From: Nemopilema nomurai
Lineage: Eukaryota; Cnidaria; Scyphozoa; Rhizostomeae; Rhizostomatidae
NCBI GenBank assembly: GCA_003864495.1
Contig: ML133456.1
Span: 1,613,255 to 1,677,254 of the forward strand
Direction of reading: 5' to 3'
DNA length: 64,000 bases
Below the pieces are notes generated by a model. The model ran no database searches. It saw only the letters and a program-made list of their open reading frames with translations, and had not been told where the DNA came from. Positions within the stretch are counted from its first letter, which is position 1; every line of letters starts with the position of its first letter. Position numbers and translations under genes: made by a program. This document shows, piece after piece, positions 1 to 12,500 of the stretch.

Positions 1-584
1 AAGTATCTTTCAACAACAGATAATGGAACGTAATCCGATGTATGAAGTCCAGGAACATTGTTGAAACCTGTCAAATTGTAAAGAGGAAACAATGAACTGT
101 TGCTGTAAAAAAAGGAAAGGCCGCAATGGTACAAACGGTAGGATAGTAGCAAAATGAAAAATGACAACAACTGCAACAACAACTCGCTATACCAATACTA
201 AAGAATAAACAACAACCGCAGCGACAATAGCAGCTACAGCAAAGACAAAAACAGCATATTGACGTTTGGGGTAAAAGTTTATTGACAGCTTTTGGCAATC
301 AGTACTCTTAGGTGCCTAATAAACGCAGGGTTGGGATAAAAGGGGGGGGGGGGGTTCAGAAACCCGAGGAATTCGTAAAATAAAGAAACGAACGAAAAAA
401 ATGAACGAAGTTATGAAGACTTGTAGAGATTGGAAGAAAATATGTTTACTCCGTATTTGTATGTATTATGAAAGGCCACAAACTCTAGATGAAGTGATAG
501 TAAATTATGACCAATTATGCGCCCGAATTACTTCTTGTGCGTTGAGATGAAACCGTTGCCAGGCGACGTTTACATGAGTCTTAC
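1..584. other. intergenic or intronic stretch, no exon recognised
   Basis: This stretch lies downstream of the last CFAP69 exon I can identify and is probably a CFAP69 intron, because the protein should continue for roughly another 200 residues. It holds a 12-13 base G run near 343-355 and low-complexity CAA-rich sequence near 170-250. A cysteine-rich open frame on the minus strand at 71-298 is the antisense of that repeat and has no support as a gene. Confidence 0.5.
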
Positions 585-3500
585 CTAGTTTGCAGAACAT
601 CGAGTAGACTTTGGCGCGAATGTTTTCTGACACATCGACGACGGCAGGGCTGGGAAACGAGGAAGGCAGGGATATGATTCCTTGTTTCTCCTGCAAGCCG
701 CTCATAATTGGCTTCTTTGAGTCTAAAAAAGAGACACATTGACATTTATCTACGATACAGACCTCACGATGACATAAAATACCACTGAGATTCGGGAAAA
801 ACAAAGAGTTACAATATCCTATAATGTTTCACACAATCAATGCATCTCTGCGCCACCCCAGCTTCCATCATTAACAATTCCTATCGTTGTTTGTCAGCGA
901 CACTAGACCTCCTAGCTCAGCAGAAATTTCAGTGTTGACTCTCGGTTTACAGATCACGTTTTAATTAATCTCCCTTATTGAAATCAACAAAAAGAAGGAG
1001 ATCATTTAGTCAATTTGAAAACATGCTCCATTTGGCCTTATATACTTGCAGCTAAACCTTCACATATTTCCTTGGCCTCATATGCATATCAAGCTATATT
1101 TGCAGCTAAACTCTATTGTCCCAACATTTTGAATAAGATTTAACGAGAACGAGAAGCTGCCTTACTCCTCTTTTGTTCCAAATGCAGATAAAACGAGGTC
1201 TGTCTAGTTCGATATTGTCTGTTTAGTTAAGATACTGTTTAGTCTGTTTAGTTAATATTGCGACAAAATGTTGGTATCACTCTCCAGTTTCATGCAAACA
1301 GAAGGTAGGTATCCTTTAAACCTGTCAACAAAATCAAAATCAACCAGCAATCGAACCTTGGATGATGCCTGACTGATCTCGCTGTATGCCAAGGCTGACT
1401 TCTTCGTGCCTCCATATTTTCAGTAAAAGTTGACCAATAGTTGCATCGCCTTTGCCTCGCCATAATTTGACATGCGGCAAAGCCTGTCAAGTTCAAACAT
1501 TAGCTTTCCTTATACCAACATTGAATACTTTCTACTTTTATACTTTCTACACAAAAAGACAGGAAGAAACCTATTAAAAGATGCTGTCACATTAGTGAAA
1601 ATCCTCTGGGTTTAAGCTAGGAACAGCTTACTAATCAGTTAAAATACTGCTGTGACACGCCGTTGTGGGTATATGTATTAGTTTCTAATCAGCTTTTTGA
1701 AAAACAAGGGCAGCTTCTTTGATGAAGAAAATAACTCAAACCAACTCAAATTTCAAAAAAGCAACAATGTTGTGACCAAGCAACTTGATTACCAAAAGCA
1801 GAAAAAGATCCTCTTCGGGGCCATCATAGGCACCAACAATGACGCCACAACAATATTCACAGTCAACGAAGACATAGATATTCATAGCTCCTTTTTGCAA
1901 CACTGTTTTGTGGCACCCTCTTATTGACCACTCTATTGCTGAATAAAACATGGCAAAGATTATCCCCTGCTTGACTTTCTTCTGAATTCATCTTCGTATT
2001 ACAATAACAATTTCCCAGCAAAAATCCGTGTCGACATAAGATCCAGGATTAATCTCGAGTAACTTTACAAAGTTACTATCAATATGACTATTAGGAATCG
2101 TTGAACTTACTCGGGGATTTTCGCAAACGTCCAACATAGCACCTAACACCAAATTCCTCATATTCTCAGGGCATACCTTCAAAAGGAAGAGTAAATTATA
2201 TGTAGCTATATTCATAGTGGACAGCGAAAACATACTGCTCTTGAGACAAAGTGGACCACTTTACCTCCCCTTCTCCTCCCTAGCGTTACAAGCAGTTATG
2301 TTACTAATGACGCAGACATTAGAATGTTCAAGGGCCTTTCCACACTGGTCGTACTCACATGTGCTCAGTAGAAAACATTTCTCAGTCCAGCTAGCTCTCA
2401 AATAATTAACTGATTACCGCTTTGCAGAATTAGGCCACTTTCATGTTGGCTTAAATGACAGGTGAAGAAAAGAACCCAAGGAAAGTAGTTCACGATAACT
2501 GGATTTATATGTTTCGAGCTTATAGCTGCGGTCAGAGGTATCCAGCATTCAACCCAACTTTCCTAATATTCATCCAGCGTCAAATTCCAAATGCAAGGTA
2601 TGCCCAAATGAGCTAGGGCGGGAAGGTTTGTGAAGATGTGAATCTCTACCTGCAATTGCCTTTCCAATGTCAAAACAAGTCAAACGCTGGTGACTGTGTT
2701 TTCAGAATAATGAAGTTAAATGCCAAGGTTTAATTTACGGTTATGAATTTTGACAGAAGAAATCTGAACAAACCTCCAGCAAGTCGACAAGAAGAAACAG
2801 TCCCTCTTTTTCCAGGAAGGCTGTTTCGTTCACAAAGCAGGCAACTACAGATGACCTGCAATAATTTTTAAAATTTTGAAATTCGCTGCTTAACCATGGG
2901 AGTGTCATCAAACATCAAACAGAAACATACAGAGCATACAGCCACATAGGTAACAAACAATACATTATACCAAAAACACAACTAGCAAGTCAACTGATGA
3001 TAGTAATTCTTGAATGACTTTACAGACAAGCAACGAAGAACAATTACTGAAACTAGAAACGATAACACTTGGATGAGTTACTAATTAAAGCAGAATTCAT
3101 AGTTGAGTACTTGTGGCACAATTATCAATGATGTCTAGTCTTGAAGGAGCAGAAGTTCCGCTATCTGATAAGACCAAAGACGTACAAGTTCTCTATAGTT
3201 TCAAATTCACATTTGATCATCCGGAAATATAGTTGGCACATAAGACACGAAAAGCTGTTGTGTATTGAAGGTATCATTCCAAGGTTCCTACACACAACGG
3301 GTCAAGACAATGCTATTACTACTGACCCTATTAAGAAGTAAGACGATTTAGATATCCCTTCAGTCACTGCTTGTCATGTTAAAAAGAGTTCCACCCATTT
3401 TCAAGCCAGTTCATATGTTATCAAGTGGCACTTGAGTGACTGATTTACATAACAACACTGATATAGACGGAAAGAAACGAATAAAAGGAAGGCTCATCGT

Positions 3501-6500
3501 CTCTAACTTACCAAACGCAGTCAACTGCAGCAAGCATCAGGCGATGCTGTCCAAGTGGACTCGAGATTTGATCAGGATATCGACCAAGGTAGTTCACCAA
3601 CATTTGGACGCCATTTTCTCCAAACAGCTCCTTGAAAACGAAAGATCAAAAGTTTAAGGATTATGTCTAGAACACTACTTAATTATAACAATGTTAAGCT
3701 ATATCCCGAAAAAACTTTTACGACGGTCAATCGATGCACAAATGGCTTCAAAAATTCAATTTCTCCAAATGCACAACCAATCGATTTTGACAGCAAACAA
3801 GAAAGAAGAGTAGAGAGAGTAAAAAATCGGCGAAGAATCTGTTAAAAAATCTTCGAGGTTCTAGCAAGGCAAAACTAATGTTACATCACAGCATACAACT
3901 TTGATCACGTAAATTGAAGCATTTTACCCTAAACCAATTGTAAAGTAAAAAAGCCATGCAGTTAGAAAGCCCTAACACAGAAACGTATGGCATGGACCCA
4001 TTATTCGGGAAAGCTGTTGCGATTAAAATTTGAAAGATAGCTTTTAATTTGAAGAGAACCTGATCACATTTTTCTAAAACCTGATTTTTCTCTATCCATC
4101 AACATAAAATTTTCTTTCCTTTCAGAATAACCTATCAAGCCAACAATGCCTACACAACAAGATAGACTATTGTTATCAGATACAACGTTTCTTTACTTTG
4201 GGGGTTTCTTAAACATTTGTTAACAATCTCCTTATTTTAAAGCAAGGTATTTTTTTAATTATACCTTCCTTATATTAGCAGCTAAACATCTCTTAGCTGA
4301 AAACAATGAATATTCAACGCATAGAATAAAAACATGGCGTCACCTTTCTATGCAAGTCACCATCACAGAGAGACGCCAATATGAACAGCATATCACACTG
4401 CAGCTCAATGTCAATGGCATCATTCTCATCAGGACTCGTGCTGGCACTCTCAAGTATGCCTGCATAAAAAGACTAGCATACAGAGGCGAAAATGGTGGAA
4501 GCTATTCGCCCTGTTGTGCTTCATACGATGTATTTCAAGTAGTGTCTAGAGAGGCAAACACAAAGGAGAGATACAGGCTGCGATAATAGCGACCTTTCTA
4601 AGATCCTATCAGGTTGGATGCAGTCACTATCTGACATGCCCAAAGCAAAGACCATCCTTCTTAAGTCCACGTCCGATGAAGTGCTAGATGAGCAGAAGCC
4701 AATTGCAGAAGACGATTGACATTGGCTTTCATTAAACTAGGACAATTGAGATCTAGGACTTTTAGATCTAGAAAAGAGCCAGTTTACTACACTCTAATTA
4801 CAAGTTACTACACTGGCCTTCTTCTTCGAAGCTCTGACATGCAAAATGCAAAGGGATAGGCTCGCTTATTATAAAAGTACTTGACAATAACTAGAGCATG
4901 GATATTTGTGAAGCTACTATTTATGAATATAGAATAGGAAAGCAATTGTTTAAAACGCTTGAAAGATCAATTTGCAAATGATCTCAGTGAAGCAGAAATC
5001 TATCACAAGCATTTCTTAGATGAATCAAACGTATAGAAATGGAAGGCAGTTAAGGGCGTACCAACTAACTCAGCTATGGCATTTTGATCACTAAGATCTG
5101 CAAGTATCTGTTCATCGCCCAGAGAGCACACACTGCGAAGGAGCCGTACACAATAGCGCATTTGTGCTCTTTTGTTTCCTCGACCCCCTGCTCCGTGAAA
5201 ACTGTTGCCATGACCACCATAATCATCTATCATGATAATAAGTGTGTAGGTCTAAATATTTGGTTTACTTAATCTGCGAAATGTTTTCCAGCGGGATGGC
5301 AAGAACGAAAATAACAAAAACAGCATGGTTGGTTGGCACGTGATATGAGCCAGTGTCATGTGATAATGACCCGCACGTTGAGTATATTACTTCGGCTTGA
5401 GTTTTCAATACATGATTAGGTCTAGCAACACAAATTGATTTGGCAATCACTAAAAATATCACATCACTTAATACCACATCACCAATAATATCATGCAGCA
5501 TCATAAAAATATTATGTCACACCGACAAAATCCTAGAATATCACATTATATCAAGCTTTCCTCTTTAAGAGAAAACCAAGAATGTTGTCTTGTATCTCAT
5601 AGTAGCTTCCAAACTTGAGGGCATTAACACGAGAAAGACTCGGCGGATGCTCTTCTCTCCAACCTTATAACACTCTATACGCACCTGACCCAATACACCA
5701 TTCGATTAGAAGCAAAAGCCGAGTGCTTCCTTGACATGTTATGTAATCTTCAAGACACCGAGGTGCTAATGATGACAGGATAAACAGGGCCTAGATAAAC
5801 ATTCCACGTGTTAATAGGCAGATATTGACAAAACGTCTAGAAACAGAATGCCTCAATTTTCTAACATTTTACCCAAAGAAAGTTTCGCCGCCCCAAATTC
5901 AACTCATACGTTCGATGATTGCTTAAACTTCCATGCTTTCACAGCATAACATTATTTACTTCTATCTCATCGTTCGATAACGAGCCTTTGCACTTAAGAG
6001 TTTATGGTTGTTATCCAACTACTTGCATTTTTCACAAGTTTTCAAGAAAACAAACAAAATTTTCAGGTTTTCACTATATTTCTATGTCGCACAATGATTT
6101 CTAGTCGCACAATGGAGTCAAAAGTCAAAGTGGAGTCAAAGGTCAAATTGGGTTCAAAAGTCAAGTTGGAGTCAAAACTTAAGTTGCATTCAAATCAAAG
6201 GTTAAGTTGCAGTCAAAGGTCAAGATCTATGTGCTACAACACATTTTCTTTGCACTTCCACTAGTTTTCAGTCAATACAAAAGCATTTTCATGAACAAAT
6301 GTTTCATAGGTAAAACTTAAAGTGCGTGGAACTATGTTTCTTCTTGCCATTGAAAAGCAATTTGATACGTAGCTAGACTCGGTCACTCACGATACAAAAA
6401 GCTTCGTTATCATTGGAACCTAGTACATCAACGTCGATGACAGAATTCTGCAGAATGAATAGGGACAGAATCCAGCATCTACCATGGCCAAAATCTTAAG

Positions 6501-9500
6501 CTTTACTTTTTAATGAGATTCAAACTGACCTGTAGTTGAATTTCTTCGTACTGAGCTGGAGTCCAACTTGTTTTCAAATTTTCATTGATTGGCCTTACGT
6601 ATGAAAGCAAACCAAGGACAACTCTTTGATCTGACATTATCTAAAAGATATCAAAATCTTCAAAAGAAACAAATCCATCAAAGATAAACAACTCATAAGT
6701 GTTATCCTACGTTTACTTTGGAGATATACTTTGGAGAGAAATTTTATCCCCTTAGCTGGATTAATAAAATTTTCTTATTTGTGTCATTTCTGTGTCGTCT
6801 AGTACATCCAAATCGTAACAAATAAAACTTGATCAGAAAAATTTACTGGAGTCAAGCGCAGCTTCATCATCTAGGTAAGATTCTCTTGCGTATTTGATGA
6901 ATTCTTAGCTGCATTCAGAGCGAAATAAATATAAGTTATAACAAATGATCAATGTCATAAAGACACACAAAAAACTCACAGGCAAAGCTGCTGGGTCTCT
7001 ACTCAAGACCAGCACCATATCGAAAAGCAGCTTTTTCAATTCAAAATCTTCATTCGTCTGAAAAAGATTGAGTTCGAATAGGTAAATTCGTATTGTATTG
7101 GTTGATTAACTCTTGCTAGCTGATGGCTCTAAAAATATTCACACAAACTACATGAACTATAAAATTACACGACATCAACAAGTTGTGGCTAAAAGCATCC
7201 GGTGATAAATAAATTGGGAAGACAAAATGAATCCTGCAATCAATGACCCCTGGCTGCAAATGATTATTATCAGAAATTTGTCTCGCTTTTGATATAATCA
7301 AGAGGAGGCTTTCAGTTTTCAACAAGAGGTCATTACGTCTTTATGTTTACGTCTTTAGGACTACGGCAATCCAGTGCTCGTCACTAGACTGCATACTAAA
7401 CAAATCAAACTGCATTGTTTTACTACAAAACATTAAGAGGTAGTCAAGCACCTGCTGAATCTTTAAATTCTTGACCAGCTCTGAGTTGCTTGGCACTAGA
7501 ATTAAAGCAAGAGGTACCACAAGCTGTGACTCATGCCCAGTGAATGAAATGCAATTTAGCGCAGCAAAATGAGAAATTGTATAATGCCAAACTCTATATC
7601 AGGTCTATATACAAATAGCTTCGTCCACTGAAGTGTAACTGTCTTCAATTCAAAATTTCCTACTTCAAGTTTTCTACTTCGATCAAAATTGTCTTCAACA
7701 ATATAAGATCTTATAATGGTCAATTATAGAAAGTTTAATTCTATCATGATAAAAATAAACTTTACTTACCTTCAGGGTATGTTGATAGCAAGGATAAAAC
7801 CTTAGCAAAACCTGTTTCCTGTGAAAAAGTTGGAGAAGAAAAGGAGGTTAAGTTTCATTCTGACAAACTGAATGAGATGAGATCTTAAATTCAAAGATTT
7901 ATCTATGTGCGAACAATGAACAACAAAGAGAAAAAAATGGTAGTGCCACTAACCAAATGACAAATATTGAAGAGAACTTATTAAAGTATTAAAGTTATGA
8001 ATAATTTTCTTAAGCAACTCGGGCCAAATTACTCAAAGCCTTAGCGTGCTGTGAAATTTCCTAGTCAATTAATAATTTCCAGGCTCTGTTCCAATTTCAT
8101 TATCCAGCTGTAGCTGCCACGTTTTCTAAAGGCTCAAATTCTTACAAGCGAGAGCTTTGCGGCTCAAATTCTATTGTATAGTCATGTTATATAGTCATTG
8201 TATATAGTCATTTGCATTTGAGATTCTAGGTTGCTTCTGAAACCTTACTTTCTTGCGAATCAGAACTACTGACAAATGCTAGCTTCCGAAGAGGCATCCA
8301 GACTTTCTAAAGGCCGCAATTAGTAAAAACCCTAGTAAGCAGATTTAAAGATAGAGAGAGCTAATTTGAGAAAAAAGACAGCACAGTTATGGAAACTTAC
8401 AATGAAGGGTGAACCAGGGCATCGTGATGCAACGAGGATGGATAGAACGAGCAAATCATTCCTAAAAAAGACGCGGCGGAATTCTAGAATGCTGGAAGCA
8501 AAAGCGACAGCTTGCAGTAGGAAGCAAATGTTTCGAAACTTAGGCAAAAACGTTCGGTGGCTGTATGAATAAACCAAGAAAAGTTAGAAAATGTGGAGAA
8601 AAATTCTTGATTCAAATTTACCTTAGTTGCCTATCTGCATGACCAGCACAGTTTTGAAGTCTGTCCACAAATGCAGTCTGCAGGGCACTAAACAAAGTGA
8701 AAAGATTCGAGTTCATGCTTAGGAAAGGCTGATATCTATTATCTTTAATAAATGATCACACTTGCATATTCGACAATCAACCAATTGCAGAAGTAATTTG
8801 TATCTCGATACGTTTCGTGAAAACATTATACTAATGCAAAGGAACTTTACAGACCTTATTTAGGTCATAATGCAAAAATGTCTTATGATTAGTTAAACTT
8901 AATTGATACTGATAAAGGAATATCCGTTTTGCTAAAAGTAACAAGTGCTTGCGACGTAGAACAGATCAGGCCATTGCATCGAAGCTTTGAAGAGGTGATA
9001 ATAACATTGTTTTGTTGGAAAAAGAAAACTTACTTGATACAATCATCGCAATTCAGTTGATTCATAACCTAAAATTTAGAAGAACTCAATACTGAGTGAG
9101 TTAGTCCAGAAAAGCCATGACGCAGAAACAGACGTTGCAGACCCAGAATGATTAAAAGAATTATCATTAGCATTCAAGTGTACGACATGGAGTCAGAGGC
9201 CGATTAAACTACCTACGAATGTAAGTGAAAAGTTCACAAATTCCAATTGAAGGGTGCCACATGACTGACGTCAAATTCCTTACTAATGGCTTGCGAGCAG
9301 CTGGAATTGTTGAAATAATCATGGGAATACTCAAAAAAAGCTCTTCACTCACGTCATCTTCTGATCCGTATTCAAGTAAGTTCCAGAGGATCTCCACGCA
9401 CAAAAACAATAACCTTAGAATTGACAGAAGAAGAAATGAATATTTAGAAGTTGAATACTTTAAAGGCAGATCCTCAAACTTTTATATTTTCCAGTTTATC

Positions 9501-12500
9501 TGAAGAAAGTGGAAGCTAGGGCATTGGCTATCCTATCTCAGAATGTAAACATGCTATTAGCAAACACGGTACACAAGATGAACAGGTGTTAACCTTGTAC
9601 ACATTACGCTACCAATACTAAAGTAAGCATGATTAATGATGTCCTAGCTTCTAATAGCCAAAAACTTCAAAACTAGAGAGCTTTGATAAGTTATGACTCA
9701 ACCGGAATATCAGTTTATGCTACGTATCGACAGTAAAATGTTTACCTTTTCGAAGGATCTGGGAAATTCAAAGAGCTGCAAATAAGACCTGCCCCGCTAG
9801 CTGACAATATATCGTCGCAGTTCAAGCCTGACAGGGAAAAGAATCACCGTGTCTCTTCAATGGAACAAAAATTACAGAATAACGCTATAATGCGTAATTT
9901 ACTATATCACGGTAAAAGAAATCTTTCTAACAAGCTTAAGAGAGATTTGATGGCAAAATCCTTATTAGAACAAACAAGTCTCATTTCTGCGTGTTTATTT
10001 CTTTTTTGCCTTTTGTTTGAATTTATTTTCTCTTTTAATTGAATTATCAAGCATCACTTGAGGTTTCATGCTTCACAAAAATTTTGGAGTACATTCGATC
10101 ATGCAAATTTTATCATCTGCCAAATTTTATCTTTTGCCAAATTTCCTGTAGCACGTAATTAGAGATTGACTGTAGTTGCTATTAAGTATCAAATTCAAAA
10201 TGGCCAACATAAAAATACTTGAACAGCATAAAAAGCAGAAACGTACTTGAATCCGATAAGTTTCTAATTGCACGAGCTAATTCTAGTCGGGTTTCAAGAT
10301 CATCTGTTGTGCCATAACACTGAAAAAATCAACAGTTGTTTGATGAAACAAAACGTCAACATGGTACGGAAAAATGGAAACATGAATTTTTGCACACTTA
10401 AAGAATTTCTTCGTTCAACACTTCACAGAAAATTAGGAATACGACCAAAAGCTGATAAAATATATAGCTAGTTGCAGATCAAAACTATCAGAGCAGTCTT
10501 ATACGTACCAAAAGAATAACAATACCCGGGCCGGTGGAAAAATCTTTCCACTCCAAAAGTAAAAGTACTTGACTGTAAAAATACCGCACTGTTGGTCAAG
10601 CTCCGGGTCATTAAAGCCTGTACCAACAACAACAACAACAACTGAGCTTCAATACCCATGAGATGACAGGCACCATTTTATGCCATTCCAGAAAGTCATA
10701 ATTGTAGCTAAGTTGGTTACTTATTCTACATAATTCTCAATTCCTTCATCAACGTCATTTAAATTAGCAACATTGGTGGGGCATTTTATGTCTGATTTAA
10801 GCAAAAAAAACAAGAAACAAATGAACAGGCGTCACAAGACATTCTCCAAGGATTCAACTTCTTTGCATGGGAGTTATTTAGCTGAAAACTAAATGCTTTG
10901 AGAAATGATTACCTTGGTTAGATCTTTGCAAAATGTGCTTCTTTCTATGGCTGCTTTCACAAAGGCACTTGAAACCGGTTGAACATCTATATGATATGAA
11001 AAGCATCAAATTATTACAATACAAACCGGTGATTCTCTTTGCTTGTTATTCTAGAGCTACCAAAAGGACTGATAAAGAGTATGTCTAGCATTCTTTCTGC
11101 ATTATAAACAAATAAACAGGCCTTGCTAAGGAGCTCCGTGAGATAACATGATATCATGGGCTCCGACGCAGGTTGAAAAGTGGAGGGGCCAAGGAAGATT
11201 TTAACAATCATAACAAAAGATATTTAGAAAAGCTCTATTGTTTTACAAAAAAGTGCGGGGGCCATTACCCCCCCCCCCAGGCTCCCCTTCGTCGGAGGCC
11301 CTGGATATGATACCGTCTTCGTATGAATCTACTGTGTGTCATGAAAGTAGCCAAAAGCTGCCTCTTTAAGTGTTGGTAAATATAGTCGCTTACCTGAGTG
11401 ATTGATTCTTGTTGTGTTTAGGTGATATAAAACACTGAGTGACAGAGCTGCCACTCTTTGTACATTTTCTGAGCATGAACTAGCTATTTCACCTACCAGA
11501 AGAACATGTACCAAATAAGAAAATAAAGAATTAGACACTAAGAACTTTTGATGCGTTTATGGCTGGATGATAACAATATTCAATATGAACAAGAAATGCG
11601 GGCCACAATAAGTTGGTTCTCTACTATTTTGACTAACCAAGGTTTATCCACAATAGTATGATAGTATGAAAATTTTACCTATTTCAGTGAAACAGCCAGA
11701 TGCAGTTTCTAAATAAATTTCTTCATCAGACAGCTTTTGCTTCCATAATGGTTTTCTGAGAAAATAAGCTAAATACTAGAAGAGTGCATGATTGCTAGCA
11801 GGTGGCAATGAGGGGTTAAAAAGAGAAGGAAGTAAGGGTGCACAAGAGAAAATAAGTGGGTAAGATGGGATATGAGGAAATGAAAAAAAATACAAGAAAG
11901 TAAGGGAATGAAATTGGTTAAACTTTTAAAACCAAAATCATTGAAAAATCAATATTCATATATCAAAATCAATAATTAATATAGTGCTTTCTGGTGAACA
12001 AATCATGAATAGAGAGACAGACAAAATTTTTTTTATTAGGATTCTTAAATAATGATCTAAAATCGTACCTAAAGATGAAACAAGAAACTGCAATTCAATT
12101 ATATTATAGAAAGACCTGAGTCTAGCTCATAGGCGCCGACTTTTATTTTTCCCAGGGGGGGCTCAAAATTTAAATTTGAAAAAAATTAAAAAAGTTAAAA
12201 GGTAGAGAAATTACCTGTTGCTTTAAGAACGTAATACAACATATGTAGTATGTATAATAACAAAACAAAACATTTTAATAAAGCAGATATAACATCATGG
12301 TCTTCAGTATCATCAGTTCAATTCTTTGATTGATTTCAAAGGAAATTCCCAGAGGGGGCTGAGCCCCCCATAGCAATTCCCAGGGGGGGCTCGAGCCCCC
12401 AAGCTCCCACCTAGTCAGCGCCTATGGTCTAGCTTCCTCTGGAATTGCAATTTCATATATGGCATACAAAAAGTACAATTCAACTTAGCAAGAATTTTCA

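Noticed and set aside
71..298. Cysteine-rich 75-codon frame on the minus strand
   Set aside because: It is the antisense of a CAA-rich low-complexity stretch, with no signal peptide pattern or family match.
10468..10659. Possible CFAP69 exon (ALMTRSLTNSAVF) after a GGTACAG acceptor
   Set aside because: The flanking exons 10913-10986 and 10247-10319 already join in phase 0, and the segment does not match the family.
11304..11311. Candidate target-site duplication for the small MITE at 11156-11303
   Set aside because: GATATCAT and GATATGAT differ and do not sit flush with both inverted ends, so the duplication is not convincing.
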